From: Pseudoneurospora amorphoporcata | Taxonomy: Eukaryota > Ascomycota > Sordariomycetes > Sordariales > Sordariaceae | Direction of reading: 5' to 3' | Assembly: GCA_033297205.1 (NCBI GenBank) | Contig: MU859209.1 | Coordinates: 1 to 64,000 of the forward strand | DNA length: 64,000 bases | Shown: positions 20,701-30,111 of the stretch, one piece after another | How the letters are laid out: every line of letters begins with the position of its first letter | Numbering within the stretch: the stretch's first letter is position 1 | Notes under the pieces: model-generated | The model's input: the letters and a program-made list of their open reading frames with translations, nothing else | Told to the model about the DNA's origin: nothing | Database searches by the model: none | Translations under genes and position numbers: made by a program

Positions 20701-21636
20701 ACCGTCCTAGCCGATAATCGCTTGCTCATGTTGGGCGAGAGCAGGTATGCCTGGCGTAAGTTGATGTAGTAGATGCATTCTCGGCAAACCATGAATAGCA
20801 CGAAACCTGTTGACAGTCGTCAGCTCAGCTCTCTGCTCACGACGGGGTGACAACAGCAACTAACCGAAAAACAACCAAGCAACCACCACATGCGCATAGT
20901 ACTTGCTCGGCAGCTTGATATTGCCCATGGTCAACTTATCCAGCTGCCGCTGCACATTTCCTCCCGTGGCGTTGATGGGCAGCAAGATGGGCCATGATAT
21001 CGCCAGCCCAGCAAAGCAGATGACCGACAAGATGGTCAGAAACCTGAGGAATAAATACCCATCCAACGAGCAATTATTGAGGATATAATCATCATCGATC
21101 TTCCAAAACGGCTTGATCCAGTCAATCCACCCATTGGGCAGTTTTGGTGCCGCATGTCTGCATTGCACAAGATCTCGTTAGCGTTGCACACACGCGCACA
21201 ACTCGGTACATGTGACGATGTTTCATGGGGGACATACTCTGGCTCGCGCAGCTGTTTAATAGTCCTAGGCGCATACGTCCTCGTACTGGTCCTCCGACAC
21301 GCAAAGAAGATGAGCAAACAGATGGCGGCGTAGATGAGGACCGGCACAAAGGTGCTACCGAGGGCGCTCAATGACGCTGGGTCTTTGTTGTGATCGCCCA
21401 CGGATTGGGAGAGAGTGCCGCCTTCTGAGCCATCGCGAGCGGACCCGACTCTGCCGTCATCGCTTTCGTTCTGTTGTGGTGGTGAGTTAGTGACGCTGTT
21501 TGTTGATAAGGGAAGATGAGATGAACAGGCGGGAGAGACAATCGGACCTACATACTATGGGAAGTTTAAACCCTCTCCTGATCAATAATTCTTCACTTTT
21601 CCACAAGTGGGTATGCAACTCTGACAACCACTCCAT
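17751..21636 (-). CDS. OSCA/CSC1-type (DUF221) stress-gated cation channel
   Basis: The model is complement(join(17751-20806, 20865-21157, 21238-21470, 21556-21636)), 1220 residues; the three introns (58, 80 and 85 nt) have GTTAGT, GTATGT and GTATGT donors and keep the frame. Exons 2-4 are well supported. Exon 1 (27 codons from the ATG at 21636) is inferred from splice signals and is less certain. The order is: RSN1_TM region with three membrane segments (about 66-84, 139-165 and 190-215), a cytosolic PHM7_cyt domain with the Val-Arg-Pro-Glu-x-Val-Ile-Trp motif near 498-506, a seven-segment RSN1_7TM channel region (about 517-850), a disordered acidic stretch, and a PHM7_ext tail with Leu-Trp-Ile-Pro-Arg-Asp. 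Family members are plasma- or vacuolar-membrane channels opened by osmotic or mechanical stress. The C-terminus is long, with Lys/Glu-rich low complexity. Confidence 0.92.
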
Positions 21637-23115
21637 CGTGGGTTGTGGTTGTCTGTCTGTCTGTTCGTCTAGATTTGACAGGCCCAGACCCAGCAGACAA
21701 CTGACTGGTGAAAGAGGCGCAAACTCTGCTCAGGTCATGTTTTGAAATGCCACTGTGAACAACACAAGCTAGAAACAAATAATGTGCGGATGGAACCGAG
21801 AGGAACTCGAGCTAAATGCCAGGAGCAAATCCGGTTCGGCTGGGGGAAGTAGAATTGCAGTGCGGGAAGGAAGCTGTGGAGGGATGGGAAGGGGAAAAAA
21901 CAGAGGGAATGGATGACGAGAGATGGAGTTCTCTGGAGCCCTACACTAGGACGGGCGGGATCTTGGCGGCGGTGGTGGGCAGTGGATTTGTCTCATTTTC
22001 GCAACAATGGTCGACCCTGTCGACCCTGAAAGGCCATAGGAGGCTTTTGTGGTGCCCAGTTTATCCAATCACGAAACATTGTGACCAGCGATGAAGCCGA
22101 GTAAAAGCTGTGAGTGGAGGATCAGCAAAAGAAACCATGGAAACCGCCACAACGAAACAGACGGGAGTTACCTTGGCCCAAGTCGTACAGGACATGGAGG
22201 CCGCTGACTAAGATCCCTTCCTTTCTCCTTGGATACCGTCGTGATCCCAAATCTCACAAACAGACATTCAATTCAACATGTCGTACCTCCCACCAATGCT
22301 TGGTCCCCCGACTTCACTGAGCCGGTGAAGTCGTGACGAAAGTGGACACATCCCAAGATCGACGCAACCCTATACGGTCTAGTGCATCTCTTGCCAATCC
22401 TGATAGGGCATCGATTTGCGACTGGCTGAGAGCTGAAAACAAGGACCCTTCCCCCAACCCCAATGGCCCAGTGTGAGATGGAACGATAGCACAAGAACAG
22501 CCCTAACCTTTTCTCCTTGTTTTCTTCTTCTTCGTCTTTCCCCGGCCCTGACTGAGGCGCCAGCCGCCCAACCATGTCATCATGCGCAACCATGACTGAC
22601 TCGGTGAGCCATTCAGCGAGTGTGAATCCAAGACATTTTGCCTCGGTAGGGTGGTAGGCAGGCGACGTGATGACGAACGGGTTCGGATTGAGGGCTTCAA
22701 AGCATGGAGATTGGAGATTTCTCCCCGCAATGTCCCCCCGGAACCTGCACCCGCTGTTGCATGTATCCACGCTTCGGATGAGTGGGCCATCAACAGCCCG
22801 AGACAGATACAAGGAGGTCATGGGTTCTGATCCTGCAATCGAACCTGAAGATATGGTAGAACTTGGAGACGATAATGCAACAAATTGGATTTGGAAGGAA
22901 ATGCGATGAGAACTCGGGGATAGCAACGGCCCCACAATGGCCCCTTTCAATCAATTCTCCCGCAGGTCGGGTCATCAAGATCAAGATCAAGACCCAAGTG
23001 CAAAAGCATCCAATTCTGCCATGTAGATCGGTATCTTGCTCCGGCTATTGGTCTCCAATGGTCAGCATTAGTCAGTCTGAAGCTCATCCTACATATCATG
23101 ACTTGCCCCTTCTTC
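21637..23115. other. Intergenic upstream of the CSC1-like gene
   Basis: About 1.5 kb holding the promoter of the minus-strand channel gene and the 3' flank of the next minus-strand gene. Frames of 60-225 codons are present on both strands but read as random sequence. No further feature was recognised. Confidence 0.4.
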
Positions 23116-23892
23116 TCACGTCTTTCCCTGCCTGAAAACATGGGGATTCCACCTGGTTGTAGCAACAGCAACAGGCGGCACCCTTGGCGCCTGCGCCACA
23201 CCCGGTCCATATCCCGTCGCAATATTTCCAGGTCCGGCTTTTCCACCAGCTGTTGCTCCTCCCTCAAAGCCAACACCGTACCCCCTATGAGCCTGGCTTT
23301 GCTCATATACACCTCCTTGCCCGTAAAGATTTCCCTGCCCATGCCCATACCCATACCCCCTCTGACCGGCTCCTGCTCCCGCTACTCCAGCCCCATGTGC
23401 ATACCACGTCTCCCCCATCTCAACATCCCTCGGTATTGTCCCAGTGCTCGTGCTCGTCGAACTACTACTCGTGCTGCTCGTCCCGCTTCTGCTCGACGAC
23501 GACGACGAATCATGGTAATAGTAGACCCTCCTCCATCGTTTTTGCCTACTGCTGGCTGCCATGCTAGCGTTGCTCCAGGCGCGAAAGCGTATGTAAAAGA
23601 AGCAGCAGATGAGGAGGAGGAGGATGACGCCTCCGATGGAGCCGAGGACTGCGCCGAGGAGGGCGGTGGAGGATAAGGGGGCGCTGTCGCGGGGGAGCAC
23701 TAGAAGCTGGTGATAATCGCGAGGGGTTATGGTGGTGGGAGCGAAGTCGAAGGCCGGGGTTTGGTTGGCATTGGCACGGCGCTTGGTGAGGGATAGGGAG
23801 GCTGTCGCTGTGCGGATTGAGCGGGAGAGAAACTGGGTGAGGCGAGGAAGGAGGTTGTTTTCCCGGCTTTCGAGGACGGTGGGGATCTCCAT
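23116..23892 (-). CDS. Single-pass membrane protein with Ser-rich and Gly/Tyr-rich tail
   Basis: The ATG at 23892 gives 258 residues ending with TGA at 23116; the frame is open further upstream, but only with a TTG. The N-terminal 70 residues are polar. A strongly hydrophobic segment (about residues 76-101, Ala-Val-Leu-Gly-Ser-Ile-Gly-Gly-Val followed by an Ile/Leu/Cys/Phe run) is one membrane helix. It is followed by a basic Arg-rich border, a poly-Ser block, and a Gly/Tyr/Gln-rich low-complexity tail with Gly-Tyr-Gly and Gly-Gln-Gly repeats. This layout is common in fungal SKG6/AXL2-like or wall-sensor-like proteins, which have a short outer part and a long disordered inner part. No classical signal peptide is seen, so orientation is unclear. 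I do not recognise a specific family. Confidence 0.75.
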   Translation of the reverse strand: MEIPTVLESRENNLLPRLTQFLSRSIRTATASLSLTKRRANANQTPAFDFAPTTITPRDYHQLLVLPRDSAPLSSTALLGAVLGSIGGVILLLLICCFFYIRFRAWSNASMAASSRQKRWRRVYYYHDSSSSSSRSGTSSTSSSSTSTSTGTIPRDVEMGETWYAHGAGVAGAGAGQRGYGYGHGQGNLYGQGGVYEQSQAHRGYGVGFEGGATAGGKAGPGNIATGYGPGVAQAPRVPPVAVATTRWNPHVFRQGKT

Positions 23893-26559
23893 GTTGTCTG
23901 GTGATATTCCTGACTCTCTGAAACTTGAGGAGATGCTGTCGGATCTCAGTCCGGGAAGTGAGACAGGCCGGATTATATCGACCAACCCGACCCAGCGTCA
24001 GTCCTAGGTATCTGCTCCCACAACCCACTGCACCTTGGGCAAACCGCAGACTCTGAAACAAAATGGAAGGCTGGGACTACCTCTACTCAGCGATACCGGC
24101 ACTGCGCCGCATGATGTTGACCTACACACATCACAACCCGCTACCTCTATCAAGGTGAGACAAGGTGTCCCGCATGGTGGATCAGATGGCACTTGCCATA
24201 TGACTGGAGCAACCAGGTTGAGGGTGTAGACCCTTTTGCAGCCGAACCTGGCAGTCGGGAAGGGCCCGGAGTGGTGGTTAGCCCAGCTGTGTGCCCAGGT
24301 GCCAATGGGGGGGATCAAGACGTGGCGGGACGGGACGCTTGTAGCTTGGTTGGTAATCCGTGGAGAAATAATGTGTTGGTAAGGCTTCGTATTAAGCTTG
24401 TACTTGCTGCCTGGGAGAAAAGCGTATTGTTGGAGCGTATAGACGCAGTGGATGCTTTAGTGGACGCAAAGTCGGGCAGGAATGGCGGGCTGTCCAGCGA
24501 GCCATCTTCCCGAGTTCACCGCTCTGCTGTGTAGCTGTCATCACAGCATATCTCGGCCTACAGGTACTCGGTGACTGGCGAACCAAACACCAAAGACCGC
24601 TCTCGATGACGTGCCGCAGCCTGGTATCTTCCTTCGTGGTCTTGCTGTCGGCCAATGGCGCAAACCACCGCTACACCCTCTCGTCGGGCCACTCCAATGG
24701 CGACGGGGAGGGGCTGCACACACAGCTGTCACAGCATGGTCTCGTGTCGGTGATGTATATTGATCGCCTTGAGATGGGACCAGGACCAGGCTGAGTAGTC
24801 GAGCGGTCGCTTGTTGTTGAGCGGAACCGGACGAGGAAGCGATGAGTTGGACTTGTCGAGAAAAGAAAAGGCGATGCGCTTTTAACATGAAAATAGCACT
24901 TTCTGCGGAGCCAGTGTTAGCGGGGTAACAACCGCGTCTGCTGTCGCAATGGACATCACCCCTCCCCCGCCTAGCCTCTGCATTGCTCGTGGATCGGGTA
25001 GGACACGATGAATGGGAGAAATGCCAAGTGCGATGGAAAGCACGCGGAAGGCTGGCATATGGAATGTCGGAAGAAAGACGAGTTGATTCATTGTTGTTTT
25101 GTTTGGAAAAACCTAAAGAAGAAAAACCAAAGGGAGCGAACGGGCACCCAAAAGACACGACCAGTGGTGGCCAGTGCGGGCTGCCCCACCATCCCACTAA
25201 GATGAGACACTATCTTAACAACCCCTTGGTCCTGCAGAGCATTCGATAGTGCAATAACAGCACCACCACAATATCACCTGTCCAACAACTTTTGCCCTTT
25301 CTCCCCTTTTCTCTCTCTGTCAACTCCAACACCTACACTGCAAATACCCATCATCCGGGCACAATGAGAAAACGGCATATACAACCCATCCCCTTGAGCC
25401 GATGCTGAAGTACAAACTAACATACACGAGACCTCCGACCGGTTGAACATGGTTCATCGCTTCCGACATAAACTTTGGAGGAGATACTTCGGGAGTTATT
25501 AATCCTGAACCACGTTGCACCTCCAAAGCAGTGCCTTGGTTTGTATGAACGGACAGCCGTTTCGAGAATCAATCAAGACAGACGTTAATCATAGTAAACA
25601 AACTCAACTGGTGTGTTATAGGTTAACGCTCAAAATACAAGTCGACAGATGAGCCATGAACCTGGCTGGCCATATCTCTTCCACCCCCCTTTAAAAGAGG
25701 TTGAAGCGTAGATTAAGGTAGATATCCTCTCAACAAAAGCCCAAAACGCCCGGTATAGCTCAGGTAGTGTGAGAGACACTTCTCCTCGTACATGGCCGGC
25801 CTAAAAATGGTCTCTATCCCGCAGCTTCCATTCTTTTCGTTGAAAGGGTCCAAGAGGGAGCGTGGGAGTATGGCTCTTTGTTTGGCAGAAGGTCTAGGTG
25901 CGCAACCCATTCGCGCTCCTCTCTGCGTAATATCAGGACAAACCACAATCAATGTTATCAACACCGCTGTCTGTCGGATTCCCATACCCTGAACCCCAGA
26001 TGCTCCTCTTCCTCAATGACGGGAATTACCCAAACGGTTGTTGATGTCTCACACCCTCACATGTTCCCATACCAGTACCGCATACCCGACTCTACTTTCC
26101 GGCAGCCACCGCACACTCCGCATTCCATCACCACTCCCAAACCTCAACACCACCACAACACAACATGTCTTCCCATGTAGAAAGAAATGCCATGGCCTTT
26201 CCTCGGAGCCAACGTTCCATAGACCAACAACACCATTGGTCCCAGCTCTTCGGACCCAGCTAACTAATCACTGGAAGGCATTCCCGACATGCCATGTTCC
26301 TGCATGAGGTTCTGATATCGGGTGCTTCACGGCGATACCATCATGCCACTCCTGTCGATCGTCAAGTGGAGGTATGCTGCGAGTGATGATTGTTTGTTTT
26401 TGTTATGGCTGTTATTAGACGTCTATTTTGTTGACGACCGAGATAAATACCACCAGCACCAGCACCATCGTTCTATTCACCTTGTACCAGCTCATCCTCA
26501 TCCTCATCCTCATCTCGTCCTCACCTCTCAAACAGCCGAGCCGAGCCGTAACCGTCAAG
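23893..26559. other. Intergenic, no gene seen
   Basis: About 2.7 kb between divergent genes, expected to hold both promoters. A minus-strand frame of 218 codons at 24541-25197 reads as random sequence. Right end: CTCATC repeats (about 26487-26515) lie in the leader of the next plus-strand gene, and AGATAAATA at about 26440 is a weak TATA candidate. Confidence 0.4.
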
Positions 26560-27870
26560 ATGAAGTTCTCCACCACCCTCGTCGCGACCTTCGCCTCCCT
26601 CTCCGTCGCCGCTCCCGCCGGCACAAACCACAAGCGCCAGACCCAAGACACTTCCATCCCCGAGGTCTTGCCTGGCCTCACCGGCGAGGACATGGAGCCC
26701 GTCGAGGACACCACCACCACCTCTTCCTCCTCCTCCATGTCCATTGTCGACTCTGCCACCGCCGACGCCCTCGCCGCCGCCAACCCCAACGACATCTACG
26801 CCGTCCCTCCTCCCACCACCAGTTCCTTCGTCACTCTCGAGGAGAATGACTTCACCGGCATCCAAGGCGTCCCGTCCATCCAGGATGACGACCATGACAT
26901 TGACATCGTCGACGCAGCCATTTCCAACCTTTCTGGTACCAGCGCTCCGATCCCTTTAACAACCGACACCCCCACTGCCGCCGACGACGTCTTTTCCACC
27001 TTGGATTTCGCGGATGATGATGACCAAGATGATACGGACATCGAAGACCTCAACGTGAACATCCCGCCCATCCCGCTATCCACCGGCACCGCCACTACCA
27101 GCTTGGAGGACGGGGATGACATGGAAGTCCTGACAGCCGACGACGTGACGGTTGATGACGACGAGGCGCAGGCAATGATTGATGCCGCCGTTCTTTATGC
27201 GCAGCAGTTTCCTTCCGTGCCGCTGAGCACGGGTACTGGTACCCCTTCTGAGCCTGACCCGTACATGTATCTCGGGGGCAACGCTACCGTGTTCGGTAAC
27301 TCCTCTGTAGAGACCTCTGCTCTGGACGCAGGCATGGAGGATGGCACTGCCTCCACTGCTGGTGCTGCCGCCACCACCGTCGACGGCACCGACCTGATTG
27401 CTTCCCTCCAGGCTTTGAACGATGCGTTGGCTGCTTATCAGAGTCTGGGTTTGACGGACATGGACGCCTCCATGTCTGCCTCGTCCTCTGCTCTGCCCTC
27501 CGCTACCACCACCACCACTGACACTGACACTGATGCTCTCACTGAGTCTGGTGCCAACACCGCTGCCGCCCTCACCGGCAGTGACGCTCTCGCCGCCCGC
27601 ACCGCTGACGTCCCCGCCGACCTCACACTTGCCGCCCGCAAAATCAAGATGCTTGGCGAAGACATGCTCTCCGGCATCCAGGGCTTGCGCAAGCGCGCAG
27701 AGATGGCCGAGCAGGAGAACAAGAAGATGAAGAAGAAGATGAACAAGGTTCTTAACCAGAGAGGAGGAGGTGTCTTCGCCAACAAGACGACGACGAGCAA
27801 GACGGTCATGGACAAGATGGGCAAGGGGGTGTTGGAGAGGTATGTTAACATGGTCGGTGGGGGGAACTAG
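26560..27870 (+). CDS. Secreted acidic Ser/Thr/Asp-rich protein
   Basis: A single-exon gene of 436 residues starts at the ATG at 26560, after a CCGTCAAG context; the frame is open upstream, but that part would bury the signal peptide. Residues 1-19 form a signal peptide (Met-Lys-Phe-Ser-Thr-Thr, Ala/Val-rich core), and Lys-Arg at 25-26 is a Kex2-type site. The mature protein is rich in Asp, Thr, Ser and Ala. A Pro-Leu-[Ser/Thr]-Thr-[Gly/Asp]-Thr motif preceded by Pro and Ile/Val recurs three times (about residues 130, 170 and 225), each followed by an acidic run. At least two Asn-x-Ser/Thr sites are present. The C-terminal 70 residues switch to a basic Lys/Met/Gln-rich helix likely to form a coiled coil. 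Many Ser/Thr suggest O-mannosylation. I know no named family; cell-wall or extracellular-matrix roles are inference. Confidence 0.8.
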   Translation: MKFSTTLVATFASLSVAAPAGTNHKRQTQDTSIPEVLPGLTGEDMEPVEDTTTTSSSSSMSIVDSATADALAAANPNDIYAVPPPTTSSFVTLEENDFTGIQGVPSIQDDDHDIDIVDAAISNLSGTSAPIPLTTDTPTAADDVFSTLDFADDDDQDDTDIEDLNVNIPPIPLSTGTATTSLEDGDDMEVLTADDVTVDDDEAQAMIDAAVLYAQQFPSVPLSTGTGTPSEPDPYMYLGGNATVFGNSSVETSALDAGMEDGTASTAGAAATTVDGTDLIASLQALNDALAAYQSLGLTDMDASMSASSSALPSATTTTTDTDTDALTESGANTAAALTGSDALAARTADVPADLTLAARKIKMLGEDMLSGIQGLRKRAEMAEQENKKMKKKMNKVLNQRGGGVFANKTTTSKTVMDKMGKGVLERYVNMVGGGN

Positions 27871-29099
27871 ACTAAAAAGTAAAGTAAGGTAGCAAGTGGG
27901 GAGCGGCACTGAGGCAGAAAAATGAGGAGGATTGAGTGTCTTGTGTGCAGTCTGAATGTAAGGTAATTGAGCAAAACGGACGGGATGTTGTGAGTGATGA
28001 AGCTGGATATCTCTTCTTAAGGTAGCTAGAAAACAAACCTGATGATTTTCCTTGACACCTAGGTACCCAACACCGCATTGCTGAGCCAAGTACGTTCCAC
28101 CTGGTGAATGCGTTACCTACCTCTAGTAAAAAGTCGTAGACTGCAAGTTGTTTGTCAATGACTGGGCACACAGCAACATGTCGGCGATAAGAGAACAAGC
28201 CAGCCGAGTTCCAACACCCTCCAGCTTGCACAAAAGTTGAAAGTAAAGTCAAACTTGTTTCTCCGATGACACCGATACAGCATGATGCGGGCCATCAAGC
28301 ATGCTTCTTCCAGGTTTCTCGGCTAGGCCGGGGGTTCCCTCTGTAATAGTAAACTGGGACTGACTGGTCTACAGAGAATCACTAACAAGTGTTATGAGTA
28401 GTAGGTAGGAGAAGACAGGGCATAGGGTACCACTCCGGGGAAAGGTAGACAGTCAGTCCGTTACGGACAGAGGCTGACTTCACATCTTCTATTCCACATG
28501 ATCACCAAAGCATACCCATACGGTACCTACCTCTAGTTGACCCGAACACCTCGGACCTCCGTGACCTCCCAAAACTCTCATTTTAACCCATTCCTATTAA
28601 CCCCATTCCGATTGGCGCGCATCATGGCTTCAACGTACCATTCAAGATGTTCTCAAAATACGGGGAGAGTTGCAGTCAACTCTTTTGCCGGTTGCTGGTA
28701 CGACCTGGTACCGGGTCTCGGGGACTTGGCACTTGCCTTCTTGATCGACGGTGACAACTCCGTGGTCCGGATTCGGTAATGCGCTTTGTCAAATTGTCAA
28801 CTACCGCAACCTCCGTTGACAGATTCACGCTTGAATCCGATCTTGGCTGTGACTAGCTCTCCGAATGTCAGAAGCTATAGGTGCGCTTGACGTCTCGCTT
28901 GGACGTTAAAGCTTGATAGTCGGTTAATGCTGTTTCATGGTGAGAGGACCAGAGTTCGGCAGTTGTTTTGGTGGACATGGAGGGAAAGGGACTGGACTGT
29001 TGATGAGAGGAGAGACAGGAAGATGTGAGTTTGTTGAGAAGATCAAGTTTACATACCTTATGAAGACAGGACGACATGAACTGGAGGAGAGTCTAGAGG
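27871..29099. other. Intergenic upstream of the feruloyl esterase gene
   Basis: About 1.2 kb. Contains AGGTAGGT-type and TACCTAC-type runs (for example 28117-28124 and 28523-28532). Short frames up to 126 codons are unconvincing. Confidence 0.4.
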
Positions 29100-29106
29100 T
29101 ATAAAG
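29100..29106 (+). promoter_or_regulatory. TATA box of the feruloyl esterase gene
   Basis: TATAAAG at 29100-29106 lies 133 nt before the ATG, followed by a CT-rich, C-rich leader. This is a good core-promoter match. No GGCTAA-type xylan-regulator site was noticed in the leader. Confidence 0.55.
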
Positions 29107-29238
29107 CCCCTTTCACCACCTCCTCCTGCTCCTCCATAACTCACTCACCATCCCCCCATCACCATCCTCCCATCACAACCCAGGGCATCCAAATCCTTCC
29201 ATCTCACCTCCAAACCTTCTAGCCAGCCAGTCTCTAAC

Positions 29239-30111
29239 ATGGCTCGAGCCCACCACGGCCTCCTGGCCACCGCCCTCCTCCTCTTCACTTGCCTCATCTC
29301 CCTCACCGCCGCCGCCCCCTCCCCCGGCTGCGGCAAAGGTCCCACCCTTCGCAACGGCCAAACCGTCAACACCAACGTCAACGGCAAATCCCGCCAATAC
29401 ACCCTCCGCCTCCCCGACAACTACAACCAGAACAACCCGTACCGGCTCATCTTCCTGTGGCACCAGCTCGGCGGATCCGCGCAAAAGATCATTCAGGGCG
29501 AAAATCCGAACCAGGGCGGCGTCTTGCCGTACTACGGTCTCCCGCCTCTCGACACCACCAAGTCCGCCATTTACGTGGTTCCGCAAGGACTGAACGCAGG
29601 TTGGGCAAACCAGAACGGCGAGGACGTGGCCTTCTTTGATAACATGTTGCAGAGCGTCAGCGACGGGCTGTGCATTGATACGAACCTCGTCTTCAGCACG
29701 GGGTTCTCGTACGGCGGCGCCATGTCGTTCTCGCTTGCCTGCTCAAGGCCGAATAAGGTCCGCGCTGTGGCCGTCTTGTCCGGTGGTTTGTTGTCTGGGT
29801 GCGCGGGCGGGAACGACCCCGTGGCGTACTACGCTCAGCACGGGACTGCCGATTCGGTACTCAATGTCAGCGGAGGGAGACAGTTGAGGGATCGGTTTGT
29901 CAGGAACAATGGGTGTCGGGCTCTGAGCAGCGAGCCGAGTCCGGGCAGCGGAGGGAAGTCGACGAGGGTGGATTACCAAGGGTGCCAGGCGGGGAAGGAC
30001 GTCGTGTGGGTTGTTCATGGTGGTGATCATAATCCGAGTCAGAAGGATCCGGGAGCGAGTGAGCCGTTTGCGCCGAGGAATACTTGGGAGTTCTTTAGCA
30101 GGTTCAACTAG
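29239..30111 (+). CDS. faeD: Secreted feruloyl esterase, type D-like (CE1 family)
   Basis: An intron-less gene of 290 residues, the full length for this family. Residues 1-25 form a signal peptide. The mature enzyme starts near Pro-Ser-Pro-Gly-Cys-Gly-Lys-Gly and belongs to the alpha/beta-hydrolase fold of CE1 and polyhydroxybutyrate-depolymerase-like esterases. The nucleophile elbow Gly-Phe-Ser-Tyr-Gly puts the catalytic serine at 157, with Asp205 (His-Gly-Thr-Ala-Asp) and His264 (His-Gly-Gly-Asp-His) as likely partners. Several cysteines (31, 145, 168, 188, 226, 249) can form disulfides. The sequence strongly resembles, from memory, the Neurospora type D feruloyl esterase. Such enzymes release ferulate and related acids from arabinoxylan and pectin outside the cell. 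Expression is normally induced by plant cell wall. Close paralogs of type B are the main alternative. Confidence 0.93.
   Translation: MARAHHGLLATALLLFTCLISLTAAAPSPGCGKGPTLRNGQTVNTNVNGKSRQYTLRLPDNYNQNNPYRLIFLWHQLGGSAQKIIQGENPNQGGVLPYYGLPPLDTTKSAIYVVPQGLNAGWANQNGEDVAFFDNMLQSVSDGLCIDTNLVFSTGFSYGGAMSFSLACSRPNKVRAVAVLSGGLLSGCAGGNDPVAYYAQHGTADSVLNVSGGRQLRDRFVRNNGCRALSSEPSPGSGGKSTRVDYQGCQAGKDVVWVVHGGDHNPSQKDPGASEPFAPRNTWEFFSRFN

Noticed and set aside
23893..23985. Upstream extension of the single-pass membrane protein
   Set aside because: The extension starts with TTG, not ATG; the first ATG is at 23892.
24541..25197. 218-codon minus-strand frame
   Set aside because: Does not begin with ATG at its upstream end and the translation resembles no protein.
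27076..28089. 337-codon minus-strand frame opposite the acidic secreted protein
   Set aside because: It lies over the coding strand of a gene with clear signal peptide and codon bias; its translation is typical antisense noise (His/Arg/Gln-rich) with no domain.
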